Positions 33,637 to 42,110 of a DNA stretch of 64,000 nt are shown here, in pieces (the first letter of the stretch is position 1; each line of letters starts with the position of its first letter). The notes beneath the pieces were generated by a model. The model did not search any database. It was not told the DNA's origin and saw only the letters and a list, made by a program, of their open reading frames with translations. The stretch is from Methanoculleus marisnigri JR1. GTDB lineage: Archaea > Halobacteriota > Methanomicrobia > Methanomicrobiales > Methanoculleaceae. A program made the translations under genes and the position numbers. The stretch is taken from NCBI RefSeq assembly GCF_000015825.1, contig NC_009051.1, forward strand, positions 1,420,695 to 1,484,694, given 5' to 3'.

Positions 33637-33890
33637 GCCCCGTTAGGGCGCGACGGACGGAACGTCCGGAGCGCGAGCACCGTAGGTGCGAAGGCAGGCG
33701 GAGTTCGAGAAAATTGCGCCGCAATTTTCGATGACGATGTTCAGCCCGCAGGGCTGAACGGAGCTTGAGAAAACGCGAAGCGTTTTCGAAGGCGATGTTC
33801 TGCCCGCAACGTTGAACGGAGTTTGAGAAGCCATCAGGCTTCGAAGGCGACGCGTGCCTCGTAAGGGTGCGACGCGTGCCCTGAAGAGGC
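33637..33890. repeat. Hairpin array D
   Basis: This is the clearest array. Hairpins in order: CGGACG/CGTCCG loop GAA (33654-33668); GCACC/GGTGC loop GTA (33677-33689); GAAAATTGC/GCAATTTTC loop GCC (33709-33729); GTTCAGCCC/GGGCTGAAC loop GCA (33739-33759); GAAAACGC/GCGTTTTC loop GAA (33769-33787); GAAGCC/GGCTTC loop ATCA (33827-33842). The second, third, fifth and sixth are each preceded by CGGAG-NNN-GA and followed by GAAGGC or GATGAC. The gap 33629-33966 has no gene. Confidence 0.88.
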
Positions 33891-33966
33891 AACCAGAGCC
33901 CCTCACCGCCGCCACTGTTGTACGGAAGCAATACTTTTTGTACCTCTCTCCCCAATAGGAGAGAAT

Positions 33967-34476
33967 ATGCTGGAAATGAACGAGTACGTCCGCGTCATGC
34001 AGAAACTATACGGCAAATCGCTGATCCTGGAGAGTCCCACCGAGTTCCATCCGGTCCTGCACTTCTACTTCACCGACGCCCTCGCCCACATCGACTACAC
34101 GCTCGGCATCCTCGCCTACAACTACATGTCACCACGAAATATCATGAGCATGGAATACATGCGGTGGCGGCTGGACGAGGAGAAGGTCGGCGACCGGGCG
34201 CACTTCCCCGGGTTCGTCAACTGGCTCAAAGAGGAGCAGCCGGAGAAGTACGAGGCGCTCCCGATGCTCTGGTCCGGCGTCTACGACAACGACGACCCCG
34301 CCCAGTACCGGAGTTTCCGGATCGTGCTCAACCCCGACGACAAAAAAGCGATCCCGGCCGAGTATCTCTCGACGTTCATCGACGAGTTCTTCGACCCGAA
34401 GTTCGTCAAACAACTCTATAAGACCTCGTCGCTCGCCCGACTCTTCGACGAGTACGTCCGGAGCAGATCGGCATAA
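33967..34476 (+). CDS. Hypothetical protein upstream of M20 peptidase
   Basis: The 169-residue protein (MLEMNEYVRVMQKLYGKSLILES...) is predicted to be soluble and mainly helical, with several aromatic-rich segments (HFYFTDALAHIDYTLGILAYNYMS; MRWRLDEEKVGDRAHFPGFVNWLKEEQPEKYEAL). No known motif is found. GGAGA lies just before the start. It is 12 bases upstream of the M20 peptidase on the same strand and likely co-transcribed. Confidence 0.7.
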   Translation: MLEMNEYVRVMQKLYGKSLILESPTEFHPVLHFYFTDALAHIDYTLGILAYNYMSPRNIMSMEYMRWRLDEEKVGDRAHFPGFVNWLKEEQPEKYEALPMLWSGVYDNDDPAQYRSFRIVLNPDDKKAIPAEYLSTFIDEFFDPKFVKQLYKTSSLARLFDEYVRSRSA

Positions 34477-34488
34477 GGGGACCACTCC

Positions 34489-35655
34489 ATGGATGTTGCT
34501 CGACTCGCTTCATCGCTCATCCGGATCAGGAGCGAGAACCCCCCGGGGAGCACGGCGGATGTCGTCGCGTTCATCGGGGAGTTCCTCGATGCGCTCGGGG
34601 TGAAGAACCGCATCATCTCGCATCCCGGCGGCCGGGATAACCTCGTCACGACTGAGCCCGGTTCCCGGCTCCTCCTCTGCGGCCACGTCGACGTCGTCCC
34701 CGCCATCCCCGACGACTGGACGCACGATCCCTACAGCGGGGAGGTCACCGGCGGTTACGTCTGGGGGAGAGGCGCCACCGATATGAAAGGGGGATGCGCT
34801 GCTCTCCTTATCGCCTGCCGCGACCTCATCGAGAGCGGGGTGGAGCCGGAGGTCCAGTTCGCCTTCGTCTGCGACGAGGAGACCGGCGGGGAGTACGGGA
34901 TCCGGTCGCTGCTCGCCCAGAACCTGCTCGAACCCCGCGAATGCCTGATCGCCGAACCGACGCCGGAGACCAGCCCGGCGATCGGCCAGAAAGGCCTCTA
35001 CCGGATCGACCTCTCCTTCCGCGGCAGACCCGGCCACAGTTCCCTCTATCCCCTGGTCGGGAAGAGCGCCGTCATGGCGGCGTTCGACCTCCTCGGCTAC
35101 CTCCAAGAGGTTCACGCCCGCCCGTTCCCCGTCGATGAAGACCTGCAGCCGCTTATCGAGGAGGGTGCCCGGGTCTTCTCCGAGATCTTCGGGATCGAGG
35201 GAGGGGATGAGATCCTGACCCGGGTGATGTTCAACCCCGGACGCATCGAGGGCGGCGAGAAGGCGAACATCGTGGCGGAGCAGTGCCGGATGGAACTCGA
35301 CATCCGGGTGCCGTGGGGCTGCTCCCTCGAGAGCCTGCGGAGTGGGATCGCCGAACACGCCCCGGACGCCGTGATACGCGAGACGGACGTGGCCGAACCG
35401 ACCCTGACGCCCCCGGACGCCCGGATTGTCCGGACGGTCTGTCGCGAGGTGGAGCGGGTCTACGGGACGGCAGCCCCCTTCCTCCAGTGGGCGGCAAGCG
35501 ACGCGAAGTACCTCCGCGACAGGGGGTTCGATGTTCTGGAGTACGGGCCGGGGGAGATCCCGACGCTGCACGCGGTGGACGAGCGGGTCGGCGTTGAGCA
35601 GCTCGAGAAGGCAGTGGATGTCTACCGGGGCGTCATCCGGGCGTACTCTTCATGA
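34489..35655 (+). CDS. M20-family metallopeptidase (ArgE/DapE/CPG2 type)
   Basis: The 388-residue di-zinc hydrolase has the M20 motifs: LLLCGHVDVVPA (HxD), GRGATDMKGGCAALL (metal Asp), FVCDEETGGEYGI (catalytic Glu then metal Glu), GRPGHSSLYP (dimerisation-domain His), and the C-terminal GPGEIPTLHAVDERVGVEQL with the final metal His. Substrates in the family include N-succinyl-diaminopimelate, N-acetylornithine and dipeptides; the sequence alone does not decide among them. If lysine is made here by the DapL shortcut, as usual in methanogens, a succinylase role is less likely. Confidence 0.87.
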   Translation: MDVARLASSLIRIRSENPPGSTADVVAFIGEFLDALGVKNRIISHPGGRDNLVTTEPGSRLLLCGHVDVVPAIPDDWTHDPYSGEVTGGYVWGRGATDMKGGCAALLIACRDLIESGVEPEVQFAFVCDEETGGEYGIRSLLAQNLLEPRECLIAEPTPETSPAIGQKGLYRIDLSFRGRPGHSSLYPLVGKSAVMAAFDLLGYLQEVHARPFPVDEDLQPLIEEGARVFSEIFGIEGGDEILTRVMFNPGRIEGGEKANIVAEQCRMELDIRVPWGCSLESLRSGIAEHAPDAVIRETDVAEPTLTPPDARIVRTVCREVERVYGTAAPFLQWAASDAKYLRDRGFDVLEYGPGEIPTLHAVDERVGVEQLEKAVDVYRGVIRAYSS

Positions 35656-35737
35656 GTGGATACCCGGACGGCCGTCGACTGCAAACCACGTTTTTTGTTC
35701 CAAAGGGAGGATGCCCCTTTTTCCGGGAAGACCGTCA

Positions 35738-36853
35738 TCAGCCCCTTACCCACGTGTAATGCCTGTTTATCGCATAGTTCCAGGCAAACGCGATGAGTAT
35801 TCCTGCAAGGTTTGCGACGAGGTAGTAGGCCCCGGCAATATCCACGAGGAGGTAGAGGACGGCCATGTTGATGGCGAGCCCGCCCATCGAGACCGCCTGG
35901 AACGATCCGAACCGCGAAAACTTCCGCTCGAACTTCAGGTTTTCTATCGACCGAAACGTCCAGACGTCGTTTAAGACGAAGTTGTTCACGATGGAGAGTT
36001 CAATCGCGATTGCCGCCGAGACGAGGTAGTAGAGGCCGGCAATCTCGGTCAGGGCATAGAGGAGGCCCATGTTGACGAAGATGCCGGAGAGCCCGACAAG
36101 CCCGAACCGGACGACCTTGTTCCACTCGGTCCAGACCGATCCTGTCCGGCGCGTGACGGAGAACCGGACGATCCCGCCGCACTGCCGGAGGTAGTCGATC
36201 ACGGTGCCGGCCCGGAGTTTGCTCGCCCCCTCCTCGCGGTCTTTGAAGACGAACGGTATCTCGACAAACGTTCGCCACCGGCCTTTGCCGAGAACCTCCA
36301 TCAGGATCTTGTAGCCCCGGGGCGCAAGCGGGGCGCCGTCGACGACCTGGCGCCGCACGGCAAAGAACCCGCTCACGGGATCGGTGATCTCGGGGAAGAG
36401 GATGCGGCCGAACGCGGTTGCCCCGAGTGATATGATCCTCCGCTTGAGCGGCCACGCCTCGATATCGCCGCCCTTCGTGTACCTGCTCCCGACGGCGATG
36501 TCCGCGCCGCCCCGTATCGCCTCGTAGAACAGGGGGATGAGATCGGGAGGGTGCGAGAAGTCGGCGTCGATGACCTGCAGGATATCCGAGCGCGCCGACC
36601 GGAATCCCTCGACGACCGACTGCGAGAGGCCGTGATCCTCCCTCCGCACGATCAGGCGCACGTTCTCCTGCCGGCCGGCGATCTCCCGGACGATCGGGAT
36701 CGTGCGGTCCTTCGAGTCGTCGTCCACCACCAGGATCTCGTCGTGGATGCCGTTTTGCGACAGAACCCCGTCGACCGCATCGATGATCGCGGCGATGTTC
36801 TCCTCCTCGTTGAAGGTAGGGATGATCACCGAAAGATCACAGGGTTCGGCCAT
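35738..36853 (-). CDS. Dolichyl-phosphate mannosyltransferase-like GT2 fused to GtrA-like membrane domain
   Basis: The 371-residue protein has an N-terminal GT2 domain (DLSVIIPTFNEEENIAAIIDAVDGVL, ILVVDDDSKDRT, VIDADFSHPPDLIPLFY with the metal-binding Asp, RGGADIAVGSRYTKGGDI) and a C-terminal part from about residue 235 with four hydrophobic helices (FVNMGLLYALTEIAGLYYLV, VVNNF-type loop, MAVLYLLVDIAGAYYLVANL, LIAFAWNYAINRHYTW) of the GtrA type. It probably makes or flips a polyprenyl-phosphate sugar. It is 12 bases downstream of the GT39-like gene and likely co-transcribed. Confidence 0.9.
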   Translation of the reverse strand: MAEPCDLSVIIPTFNEEENIAAIIDAVDGVLSQNGIHDEILVVDDDSKDRTIPIVREIAGRQENVRLIVRREDHGLSQSVVEGFRSARSDILQVIDADFSHPPDLIPLFYEAIRGGADIAVGSRYTKGGDIEAWPLKRRIISLGATAFGRILFPEITDPVSGFFAVRRQVVDGAPLAPRGYKILMEVLGKGRWRTFVEIPFVFKDREEGASKLRAGTVIDYLRQCGGIVRFSVTRRTGSVWTEWNKVVRFGLVGLSGIFVNMGLLYALTEIAGLYYLVSAAIAIELSIVNNFVLNDVWTFRSIENLKFERKFSRFGSFQAVSMGGLAINMAVLYLLVDIAGAYYLVANLAGILIAFAWNYAINRHYTWVRG

Positions 36854-36865
36854 GGTTCTTTTCCC

Positions 36866-38287
36866 CTAGGTCGACCTGAAGAGATAGATTCCCGTGTGCT
36901 GCCCGGTAAACTGCGCGTTCTCGTCAAGCCAGCCCAGTGCATCCTCGCCGGGGTTCGCGGCAAAGATATCGTGGGTCACGACGTAGAACGCGCGCCGGTC
37001 GGGATACCGGTCACGGACAGCCGCGAGGTCGTCCCCGGTCGTCGCCGCGAGTTCGATGGTTCCGTCGGTCGCGTTGCTGTAGTAGTAGTCGAGCGGAAGC
37101 GCCATGTAGGACGGCAGCACGACGACGAGATCTCCTTCCCCGGTCATCCCGCCGAGTTCCGCGGAGAAACCCCGCCAGTCGTTCTTCTGCGGTGTCGTGT
37201 AGTAGGTGGAGAGAAACGGGGCGCTGACGAGGATTGCCGCGGCGATGAAGATTGCGACCGCCCACCTCTCCCGCACGAGGGCACGGAGCGCGGGATACGC
37301 CGACGCGATCCCGATGAAGTAGACCGGGAGGAGGTAGATGAGGTAGCGCGGGAACATCGGCATCCGTGAGGAGAGGACGAGGCTCGCCGCCAGCGGGACG
37401 AAGATCATGAAAAGGAGGAGGAGCGCCCCGTTCCGGTCCTCGCGCCAGGTATAGGCGACGCCGAGCAGGAAGAGGAGGAGGAAGGGAACCAGGACGGCGA
37501 TGCTGTGTCCCGATGCCTCGAGAAGGGTCTGGTAGACGACGTCGAGCCCCTGCATGCCGAACGTCGGGTCGGACGACGTTCTCGCGAGAAAGAGGTTCAC
37601 AGTCACGATGAGCAGAGGGAGGGCGGCAACGACGAAGGCAACGAGCCCGAGGGCAGGGCCGCTCGCGTTCCTGGCGTCTTTTCGGATCTCGCCGGCGCGG
37701 GCGACCAGGGCATGGAGGACGAGGACGGCGACCGGCACGATGGCGTAGAAGTGCATCCAGAACGCGACCGCGGAGAAGATCCCGAAGAGGACCCAGGAGC
37801 GGGTCTCGTTCGATCTGCTCGCCCGCACGTAGGAGAGCAGGGCGAGGGAGAAGAAGAAGAGCATGGGGGTGTACGCCCGGGCCTCCTGGGAGTAGAATAT
37901 GTGAAAGGGCGAGAACGCGAGGAGGGCGGCGGCGATGAGCCCGACGTTTCTGTCCTTAAACTCGGAGCCGATGTAGTATACGACCGGGATCGTCAGGACG
38001 CCAAGGAGCGCGGGGAGAAACCTGAGCACGAACTCGCTCTCCCCGAAGACGAGTATCCCGTGCTCCAGCCAGTAGAAGAGCGGCGGGTTGAACTCTCCGC
38101 CCGCAGTGCTCTCCCAGATGCCGGCAAGCGACTGCCGGGCAAACGAGAGGGTCGCAGCCTCGTCGAGCCAGAGCGAGTTGCCGGCGAGGTTGTAGAACCG
38201 CAGCAGGGCACCGATGACGGTCAGGCCCAGGAGGTACCAGAGCGCCGCGCCGTTTTCCTGAGTGCCGTGCCGGGTTTTTGCGCTCAT
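36866..38287 (-). CDS. GT39/ArnT-like membrane glycosyltransferase
   Basis: The 473-residue polytopic protein has the GT-C signature: first helix, then NLAGNSLWLDEAATLSF with the catalytic Asp-Glu in the first external loop, GEFNPPLFYWLEHGILVFGESEFVLRFLPALLGVLTIPVVYYIG, and FSPFHIFYSQEARAYTPMLFFFSLALLSYV with the family Q-E-A-R. At least ten membrane segments follow. Such enzymes transfer sugars from lipid-linked donors to surface glycans or proteins. The frame extends 57 codons upstream, but ATG 38287 starts where the protein becomes family-like. Paired with the downstream GT2-GtrA gene, it suggests S-layer or lipid glycosylation. Confidence 0.87.
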   Translation of the reverse strand: MSAKTRHGTQENGAALWYLLGLTVIGALLRFYNLAGNSLWLDEAATLSFARQSLAGIWESTAGGEFNPPLFYWLEHGILVFGESEFVLRFLPALLGVLTIPVVYYIGSEFKDRNVGLIAAALLAFSPFHIFYSQEARAYTPMLFFFSLALLSYVRASRSNETRSWVLFGIFSAVAFWMHFYAIVPVAVLVLHALVARAGEIRKDARNASGPALGLVAFVVAALPLLIVTVNLFLARTSSDPTFGMQGLDVVYQTLLEASGHSIAVLVPFLLLFLLGVAYTWREDRNGALLLLFMIFVPLAASLVLSSRMPMFPRYLIYLLPVYFIGIASAYPALRALVRERWAVAIFIAAAILVSAPFLSTYYTTPQKNDWRGFSAELGGMTGEGDLVVVLPSYMALPLDYYYSNATDGTIELAATTGDDLAAVRDRYPDRRAFYVVTHDIFAANPGEDALGWLDENAQFTGQHTGIYLFRST

Positions 38288-38594
38288 GCCGCCCCGAATA
38301 AACGTCCCGGTGTCCCTGTGCTGTACCTCATGCCGCTCCGGTGCTGTCATCGACCGAGCGGTAGAGATACGAGTGCCGATAAAAAGGTTCCCCCGCCCGG
38401 AGTGCATGATTGGCTTCTCCCGGGAATGTCGGCGGCTCTCTTTCTCCGCTCCGGTCACGCGTCTTCAGAGATCATGTCGTGAAACCGGCCGGCTTCCAAC
38501 GACATTTTCTGCCGGTTAATAACTATCGAATAAAATATTTCTTCGAATATGCAAGAGTAAAAACATAAATATCCCCCTGGATAATCCCTCTACG

Positions 38595-39224
38595 ATGAGC
38601 AAGGTGTATAAATCGCTCTTTGCAGCTGCGGTGATGATCCTGGTCCTCGCATCCGCCGGGTGCGCGGAGATGCCGGCGGCTAGCGATCCGGGCTGGTCCG
38701 GGGACCTTTCGCCGGAAGAGGGCGGAGAGGACGACGACCCCGGATACCTGACCCCGGCAACCCCGTATCCGACTGCAACGAACGGTATGGCCGGCCCCAC
38801 GCTCAGCAGGCCGACGGAGGTCCCGCCGACGCAGGACCCCTACGTGACGCTCTTTAACAAAACAATAGAGTTCAGTCCCGCTCACCTGAGGGATGCCTAC
38901 TCCTTCAACCTGACCGCGCCCCCGCTCATCATCGACTTCGACGTTGAGCCCAAGATGGTCACGCGGGAGAAGTATACCACCAGCGATTACGGCAAGAAGA
39001 AGGACATCGTCGTCAAACAGGAATATCCGAGCGAGGACTCGTGGTTTACGGTGACCGTCAGGGAGCGTGAGTCCGGCGAGATTGTGGCCGAGGACGGGTT
39101 CGGAAAAGGTTTCGGCACGGCGACCGATAAGCGAATCTTCGTGGGCAAGTTCGGGGATTACCTGATCGAGCTCTCCGGGAACGAGGCAAAGGTGCACATA
39201 AAGATGCGCGCGGGGGGCATTTAG
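38595..39224 (+). CDS. Predicted lipoprotein
   Basis: The 209-residue protein starts MSKVYKSLFAAAVMILVLASAGC; the lipobox LASAGC places the modified Cys at residue 23, so it should be anchored outside. A proline- and acid-rich stalk (GDLSPEEGGEDDDPGYLTPATPYP) is followed by a beta domain (VTLFNKTIEFSPAHLRDAYSFNLTAPPLIIDFDVEPKMVTREKY; SWFTVTVRERESGEIVAEDGF). No enzyme motif is visible. An AT-rich stretch upstream (38520-38575) is promoter-like. Function unknown. Confidence 0.75.
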   Translation: MSKVYKSLFAAAVMILVLASAGCAEMPAASDPGWSGDLSPEEGGEDDDPGYLTPATPYPTATNGMAGPTLSRPTEVPPTQDPYVTLFNKTIEFSPAHLRDAYSFNLTAPPLIIDFDVEPKMVTREKYTTSDYGKKKDIVVKQEYPSEDSWFTVTVRERESGEIVAEDGFGKGFGTATDKRIFVGKFGDYLIELSGNEAKVHIKMRAGGI

Positions 39225-39368
39225 GCCCCCCGGCCCTCACCGTCGGACGGATTTTTACCGGCCGAACTCCGGCACCTGCGGTCTTTGCCGTGGCGTTCCG
39301 ATCGCCCGGCGAGCAATCCTTTTTAACCTGGACGACCTAGTTGTTAGGGGTAAGACACATATTCTCGT

Positions 39369-39440
39369 GTCCCGGTAGGGTAGTGGATATCCTAGAAGCC
39401 TGCGGAGCTTTTGACCCGGGTTCAAGTCCCGGCCGGGGCG
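39369..39440 (+). tRNA. tRNA-Arg (anticodon GCG)
   Basis: The 72-nt sequence folds with a 7-bp acceptor stem (GTCCCGG with CCGGGGC), D-arm (GGGTAGTGGATATCC), anticodon arm AAGC-CTGCGGA-GCTT giving anticodon GCG, and T-arm CCGGG-TTCAAGT-CCCGG. The discriminator is G and CCA is not encoded. A T-rich terminator follows. Confidence 0.94.
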
Positions 39441-39452
39441 TTTTTCGCTTTT
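39441..39452 (+). terminator. T-rich terminator after tRNA-Arg
   Basis: TTTTTCGCTTTT directly follows the mature tRNA end, the expected position for archaeal tRNA termination. The rest of the gap to 39754 holds an AT-rich promoter-like patch (about 39538-39552) for the fic gene and nothing else recognised. Confidence 0.55.
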
Positions 39453-39754
39453 CATCGTGACCGTAGATCGGTGTCTCGTCCGGCCAGGCGGTGCTCCACT
39501 GCATATACCGGACGATGGACGTTACAATTCCAAATAGTCAATATTAATACCCTTTCACACCATCGGATAATTGTATGGAGAATTTTCAGCGCACGGAACG
39601 CTCTCCGCCACCAGGGAGCACGTCCTCGCTGATACCAATCCGAACGCAGATATCCGGCTTTTTTGGGCAGGTGATGACGGGATGAGAGGTGCTTCGTGCA
39701 GCAGGCCGCTGCCGCGGGGTGCGGGCGCATTGCGACCCCGGGGAGGGGGATAAC

Positions 39755-40864
39755 ATGACGATCCGACCCTACGTGCCGGAGCCGCTGCCCCCGTCCGGCA
39801 TCGACTGGGAGACCCATATCCCCCGGATTGCGTCGGCAAACCGCGCCCTCGCCCGCTACGACGGCATCCTCCAGGCGATCCCGAACCCGGGGCTCCTCCT
39901 CTCCCCGCTCCTGACGCAGGAGGCGGTGCTGTCTTCAAGGATCGAGGGGACGCAGGCATCGCTCGAGGACGTCCTGCGGTTCGAGGCGAACCCGAAGGAG
40001 CCGGTCGGCGATGCGTCGCTTGCCGACATCCGGGAGATCATCAACTACCGGGAGGCGCTGAATGCTGCGGTGGACGCCCTCAAGGCCGGGCGGCTGGACA
40101 CCGGCCTCGTCTGCGACCTGCACCGGGTTCTCCTGGCCGGCAGCCGGGGCATGGACCGGGAGCCGGGGTGCATCCGCACGATCCAGAACTTCATCGGGCG
40201 GGATGCGCATATCGAGCACGCGATCTTCGTCCCGCCGGCGCCGGCGGATCTTCCCGGGGCGCTCGCGGACTGGGAGGCCTACCTGCACCGCGAGGAGAAA
40301 GACGTCCTCGTCCAGCTCTCCGTCCTGAAGGCGCAGTTCGAACTCATCCACCCGTTCTGCGACGGCAACGGCCGTGTCGGCCGGATGCTCGTCCCGCTGA
40401 TCATGTACGAGAAGGGGCTGATCGGAAGCCCGATGTTCTATATCAGCGCCTACCTCGAGCGGAACCGGCCGGTCTACTACGAGCGGCTGCTCGCGATCTC
40501 GGGGGACGGGGACTGGAACGGCTGGATCGGGTTCTTCCTCCACGCTATCGAGGAGCAGGCCGGGGCGAACGGCCGGAAAGCAAAGGCGATCCTCGATCTC
40601 TACGACGAGATGAAGCGGACGGTGCCGGAGGTGACCCGCTCGCAGTACGCGACCGCCGCGATCGATGCGCTCTTTAAGACGCCGGTCTTCAGTTCGGCCG
40701 AGTTTTACGACCAGGCGGCAATACCGCGGAGGGCGGCGGAGCGGGTCCTCCAGCAGCTCCGGGAACACGGGATCATCGCCGTCCTCGCGGAGGGCGGGGG
40801 AAGGCGTGCCGCGACCTACGTCTTTCCGCGCCTGATTGCCATCACCGAGGGGGACCGGTTGTGA
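39755..40864 (+). CDS. Fic family protein with N-terminal inhibitory motif
   Basis: The 369-residue protein carries the Fic active-site loop HPFCDGNGRVGR (199-210), which transfers AMP or another nucleotide to target proteins. The inhibitory helix motif S-x-x-x-E-G is present N-terminally (SSRIEGT, 60-66), making it a class II, self-inhibited Fic protein. An N-terminal Fic/DOC-N domain (residues 1-100) and a C-terminal winged helix (YATAAIDALFKTPVFSSAEFYDQAAIPRRAAERVLQQL) that could bind DNA complete it. ATG 39755 has GGAGG upstream. It stands alone, so no partner antitoxin is needed. Confidence 0.92.
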   Translation: MTIRPYVPEPLPPSGIDWETHIPRIASANRALARYDGILQAIPNPGLLLSPLLTQEAVLSSRIEGTQASLEDVLRFEANPKEPVGDASLADIREIINYREALNAAVDALKAGRLDTGLVCDLHRVLLAGSRGMDREPGCIRTIQNFIGRDAHIEHAIFVPPAPADLPGALADWEAYLHREEKDVLVQLSVLKAQFELIHPFCDGNGRVGRMLVPLIMYEKGLIGSPMFYISAYLERNRPVYYERLLAISGDGDWNGWIGFFLHAIEEQAGANGRKAKAILDLYDEMKRTVPEVTRSQYATAAIDALFKTPVFSSAEFYDQAAIPRRAAERVLQQLREHGIIAVLAEGGGRRAATYVFPRLIAITEGDRL

Positions 40865-40957
40865 ATACCCCGGTACCTGCGAGCCGTCCTGTGGATCGAT
40901 TCGCCATGCAACGTTGTATGCACCGGCGTATTCCATGCCCCGGGGGTTTTAGGGCAA

Positions 40958-41057
40958 CCATGACCCGCAGCGGAATTTGTGCGACACCCATGACCCACAA
41001 CCGATCTTGTGCGACATAGAACACACTTTTGTGTCGCACAAAAGAGGTAGTGCGACA
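40958..41057. repeat. Two 30-bp direct repeats and an inverted TGTCGCACAA site
   Basis: Two 30-bp copies begin CCATGACCC at 40958 and 40988; both contain TTGTGCGACA at the end. The second copy's TTGTGCGACA (41007-41016) pairs with TGTCGCACAA at 41032-41041 as a 10-bp inverted repeat with a 15-base spacer. A further TGCGACA lies at 41051. This looks like a cluster of protein-binding sites or the stem of a structured RNA. Confidence 0.7.
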
Positions 41058-41154
41058 CCGCCGCCGCACAACGATCGGGGCCCGGGGCGGGGCGATCGGG
41101 CCGGATCCTGGCACTGGAGGGATGGCGGGCGGAGAAGGTGGGGGAAGAACGACT

Positions 41155-41290
41155 GGCCGAAGGTGTGACGTTCCTCCGGAATGCGACTGCCCGTAGGGTG
41201 CGACGGACAACGTCCGGAGCTTGAGCACCCGCAAGGGTGGGAGCAGGAGCGTGAGCACCGGAGTTTGAGCACCGGAGGTTGCGAGAGAAG
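41155..41290. repeat. Hairpin array E
   Basis: This is a shorter, more decayed member of the array family: GTTCC/GGAAT with TCC loop, GCCC/GGGT with GTA loop, CGGAC/GTCCG with AAC loop, GCACCC/GGGTGG with GCAA loop and GCACC/GGTTGC with GGA loop, again with GGAG-NNN-GA before some. The 40865-41396 gap contains this, the direct repeats at 40958 and no gene. Confidence 0.6.
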
Positions 41291-41396
41291 AGGAACTCGA
41301 CGATCAGCGCCGGGGCCGGGGGGGTGGTCGTGAAGGTGCTCGGCGGGGGTGAGGTGCCCTGTGAGATTTGATACTGGAGAGTTCCAGACCGGAGGA

Positions 41397-41657
41397 TCAG
41401 TACTTCCGGGAGATATTTTTGTACCCGATCTCGACTACGAATATCACTAGTTTGTTGTCCTCGATTGTCAGGATGCAGCGGTACTGGCCGATTCTGTACG
41501 AGTAGAGGGGGACGGCAAACGATCCTTCGAGTTTCCTGACATGGTTGTAGAGGTCCGCCTTGATCTTTTTGAGGGACGTGTGGATTCTCACCGCCATGTC
41601 CCGGGGGAGTCCGGCAACGTCTTTTTGCGCACCGGGGGAGTAGATGAGGGCGTACAT
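41397..41657 (-). CDS. RelE/ParE-family mRNA interferase toxin
   Basis: The 86-residue protein has the RelE fold pattern: MYALIYSPGAQKDVAGLPRDMAVRIHTSLKKIKADLYNHVRKLEG, SYRIGQYRCILTIEDNKLVIFVVEIGYKNISRKY. The basic C-terminal strand with the terminal Arg-Lys-Tyr suits ribosome-dependent mRNA cleavage. Its ATG overlaps the stop codon of the antitoxin gene (TAATG), indicating translational coupling. RelE and ParE share this fold; RelE is favoured by the 'HVRKLEG' and 'YRIGQYR' motifs. Confidence 0.9.
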   Translation of the reverse strand: MYALIYSPGAQKDVAGLPRDMAVRIHTSLKKIKADLYNHVRKLEGSFAVPLYSYRIGQYRCILTIEDNKLVIFVVEIGYKNISRKY

Positions 41658-41890
41658 TACAGGCCCAGGGTTCTATCCATCTCTTCTTCGGTCACGTATC
41701 GTCCCGCCTGGAAATCCGCCACGGCCTCCTCTATTCGTCCAAGCGTCTCTTCGGAGAGCGGCTCCGTATCGATGGCCGTCTCGGTCAGGCGCCGGATTAC
41801 ATCGCTGTAGGTCTCGCGGGGATGCCGTTTGAGCGTATTGAGGCGGCGTTTGAGCTCTGTATCGATCTTGATGGTGGCGGTCCGGGGCAT
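41657..41890 (-). CDS. Antitoxin of the RelE-type pair
   Basis: The 77-residue protein has an N-terminal ribbon-helix-helix-like DNA-binding part (TATIKIDTELKRRLNTLKRHPRETYSDVIRRLTETAID) and an acidic C-terminal half (EETLGRIEEAVADFQAGRYVTEEEMDRTLGL) that would wrap the toxin. It precedes the toxin and overlaps it by one base, the usual antitoxin-first order. It probably represses its own promoter. Its family (archaeal DUF7557-like RHH) is not assigned firmly. Confidence 0.85.
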   Translation of the reverse strand: MPRTATIKIDTELKRRLNTLKRHPRETYSDVIRRLTETAIDTEPLSEETLGRIEEAVADFQAGRYVTEEEMDRTLGL

Positions 41891-41963
41891 ACCTAGGTGT
41901 ATGATGGTATACCAAGATACAGGTGATGGAGGATCGAGGGTGTGTCCGTGGGCGGTGTGGGAG

Positions 41964-42029
41964 TTACTTCAGCATCCCGTCCCGCCAGAAGAAGGTCTTG
42001 CCGGGGTCCCGTTCGTATTTTTCAATTTA
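41964..42029 (-). pseudogene. C-terminal gene remnant
   Basis: On the minus strand a short frame ends KYERDPGKTFFWRDGMLK then TAA (stop at 41964-41966). The composition and sequence are protein-like, but an in-frame stop lies about 20 residues upstream, so the rest has been lost. I do not recognise the parent family. It marks the boundary between the TA pair and the defence island. Confidence 0.45.
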
Positions 42030-42110
42030 GCAGGTAGTGTCATGATCGGGAGAATACTTGGATGACCTCTATTTCCTTAGGATTAAGGATCCAGCCATGA
42101 CATTTGTCAA

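Noticed and set aside
34489-35655. Assignment as DapE
   Set aside because: M20 motifs do not fix the substrate, and it is far from dapA/dapB; left as M20-type.
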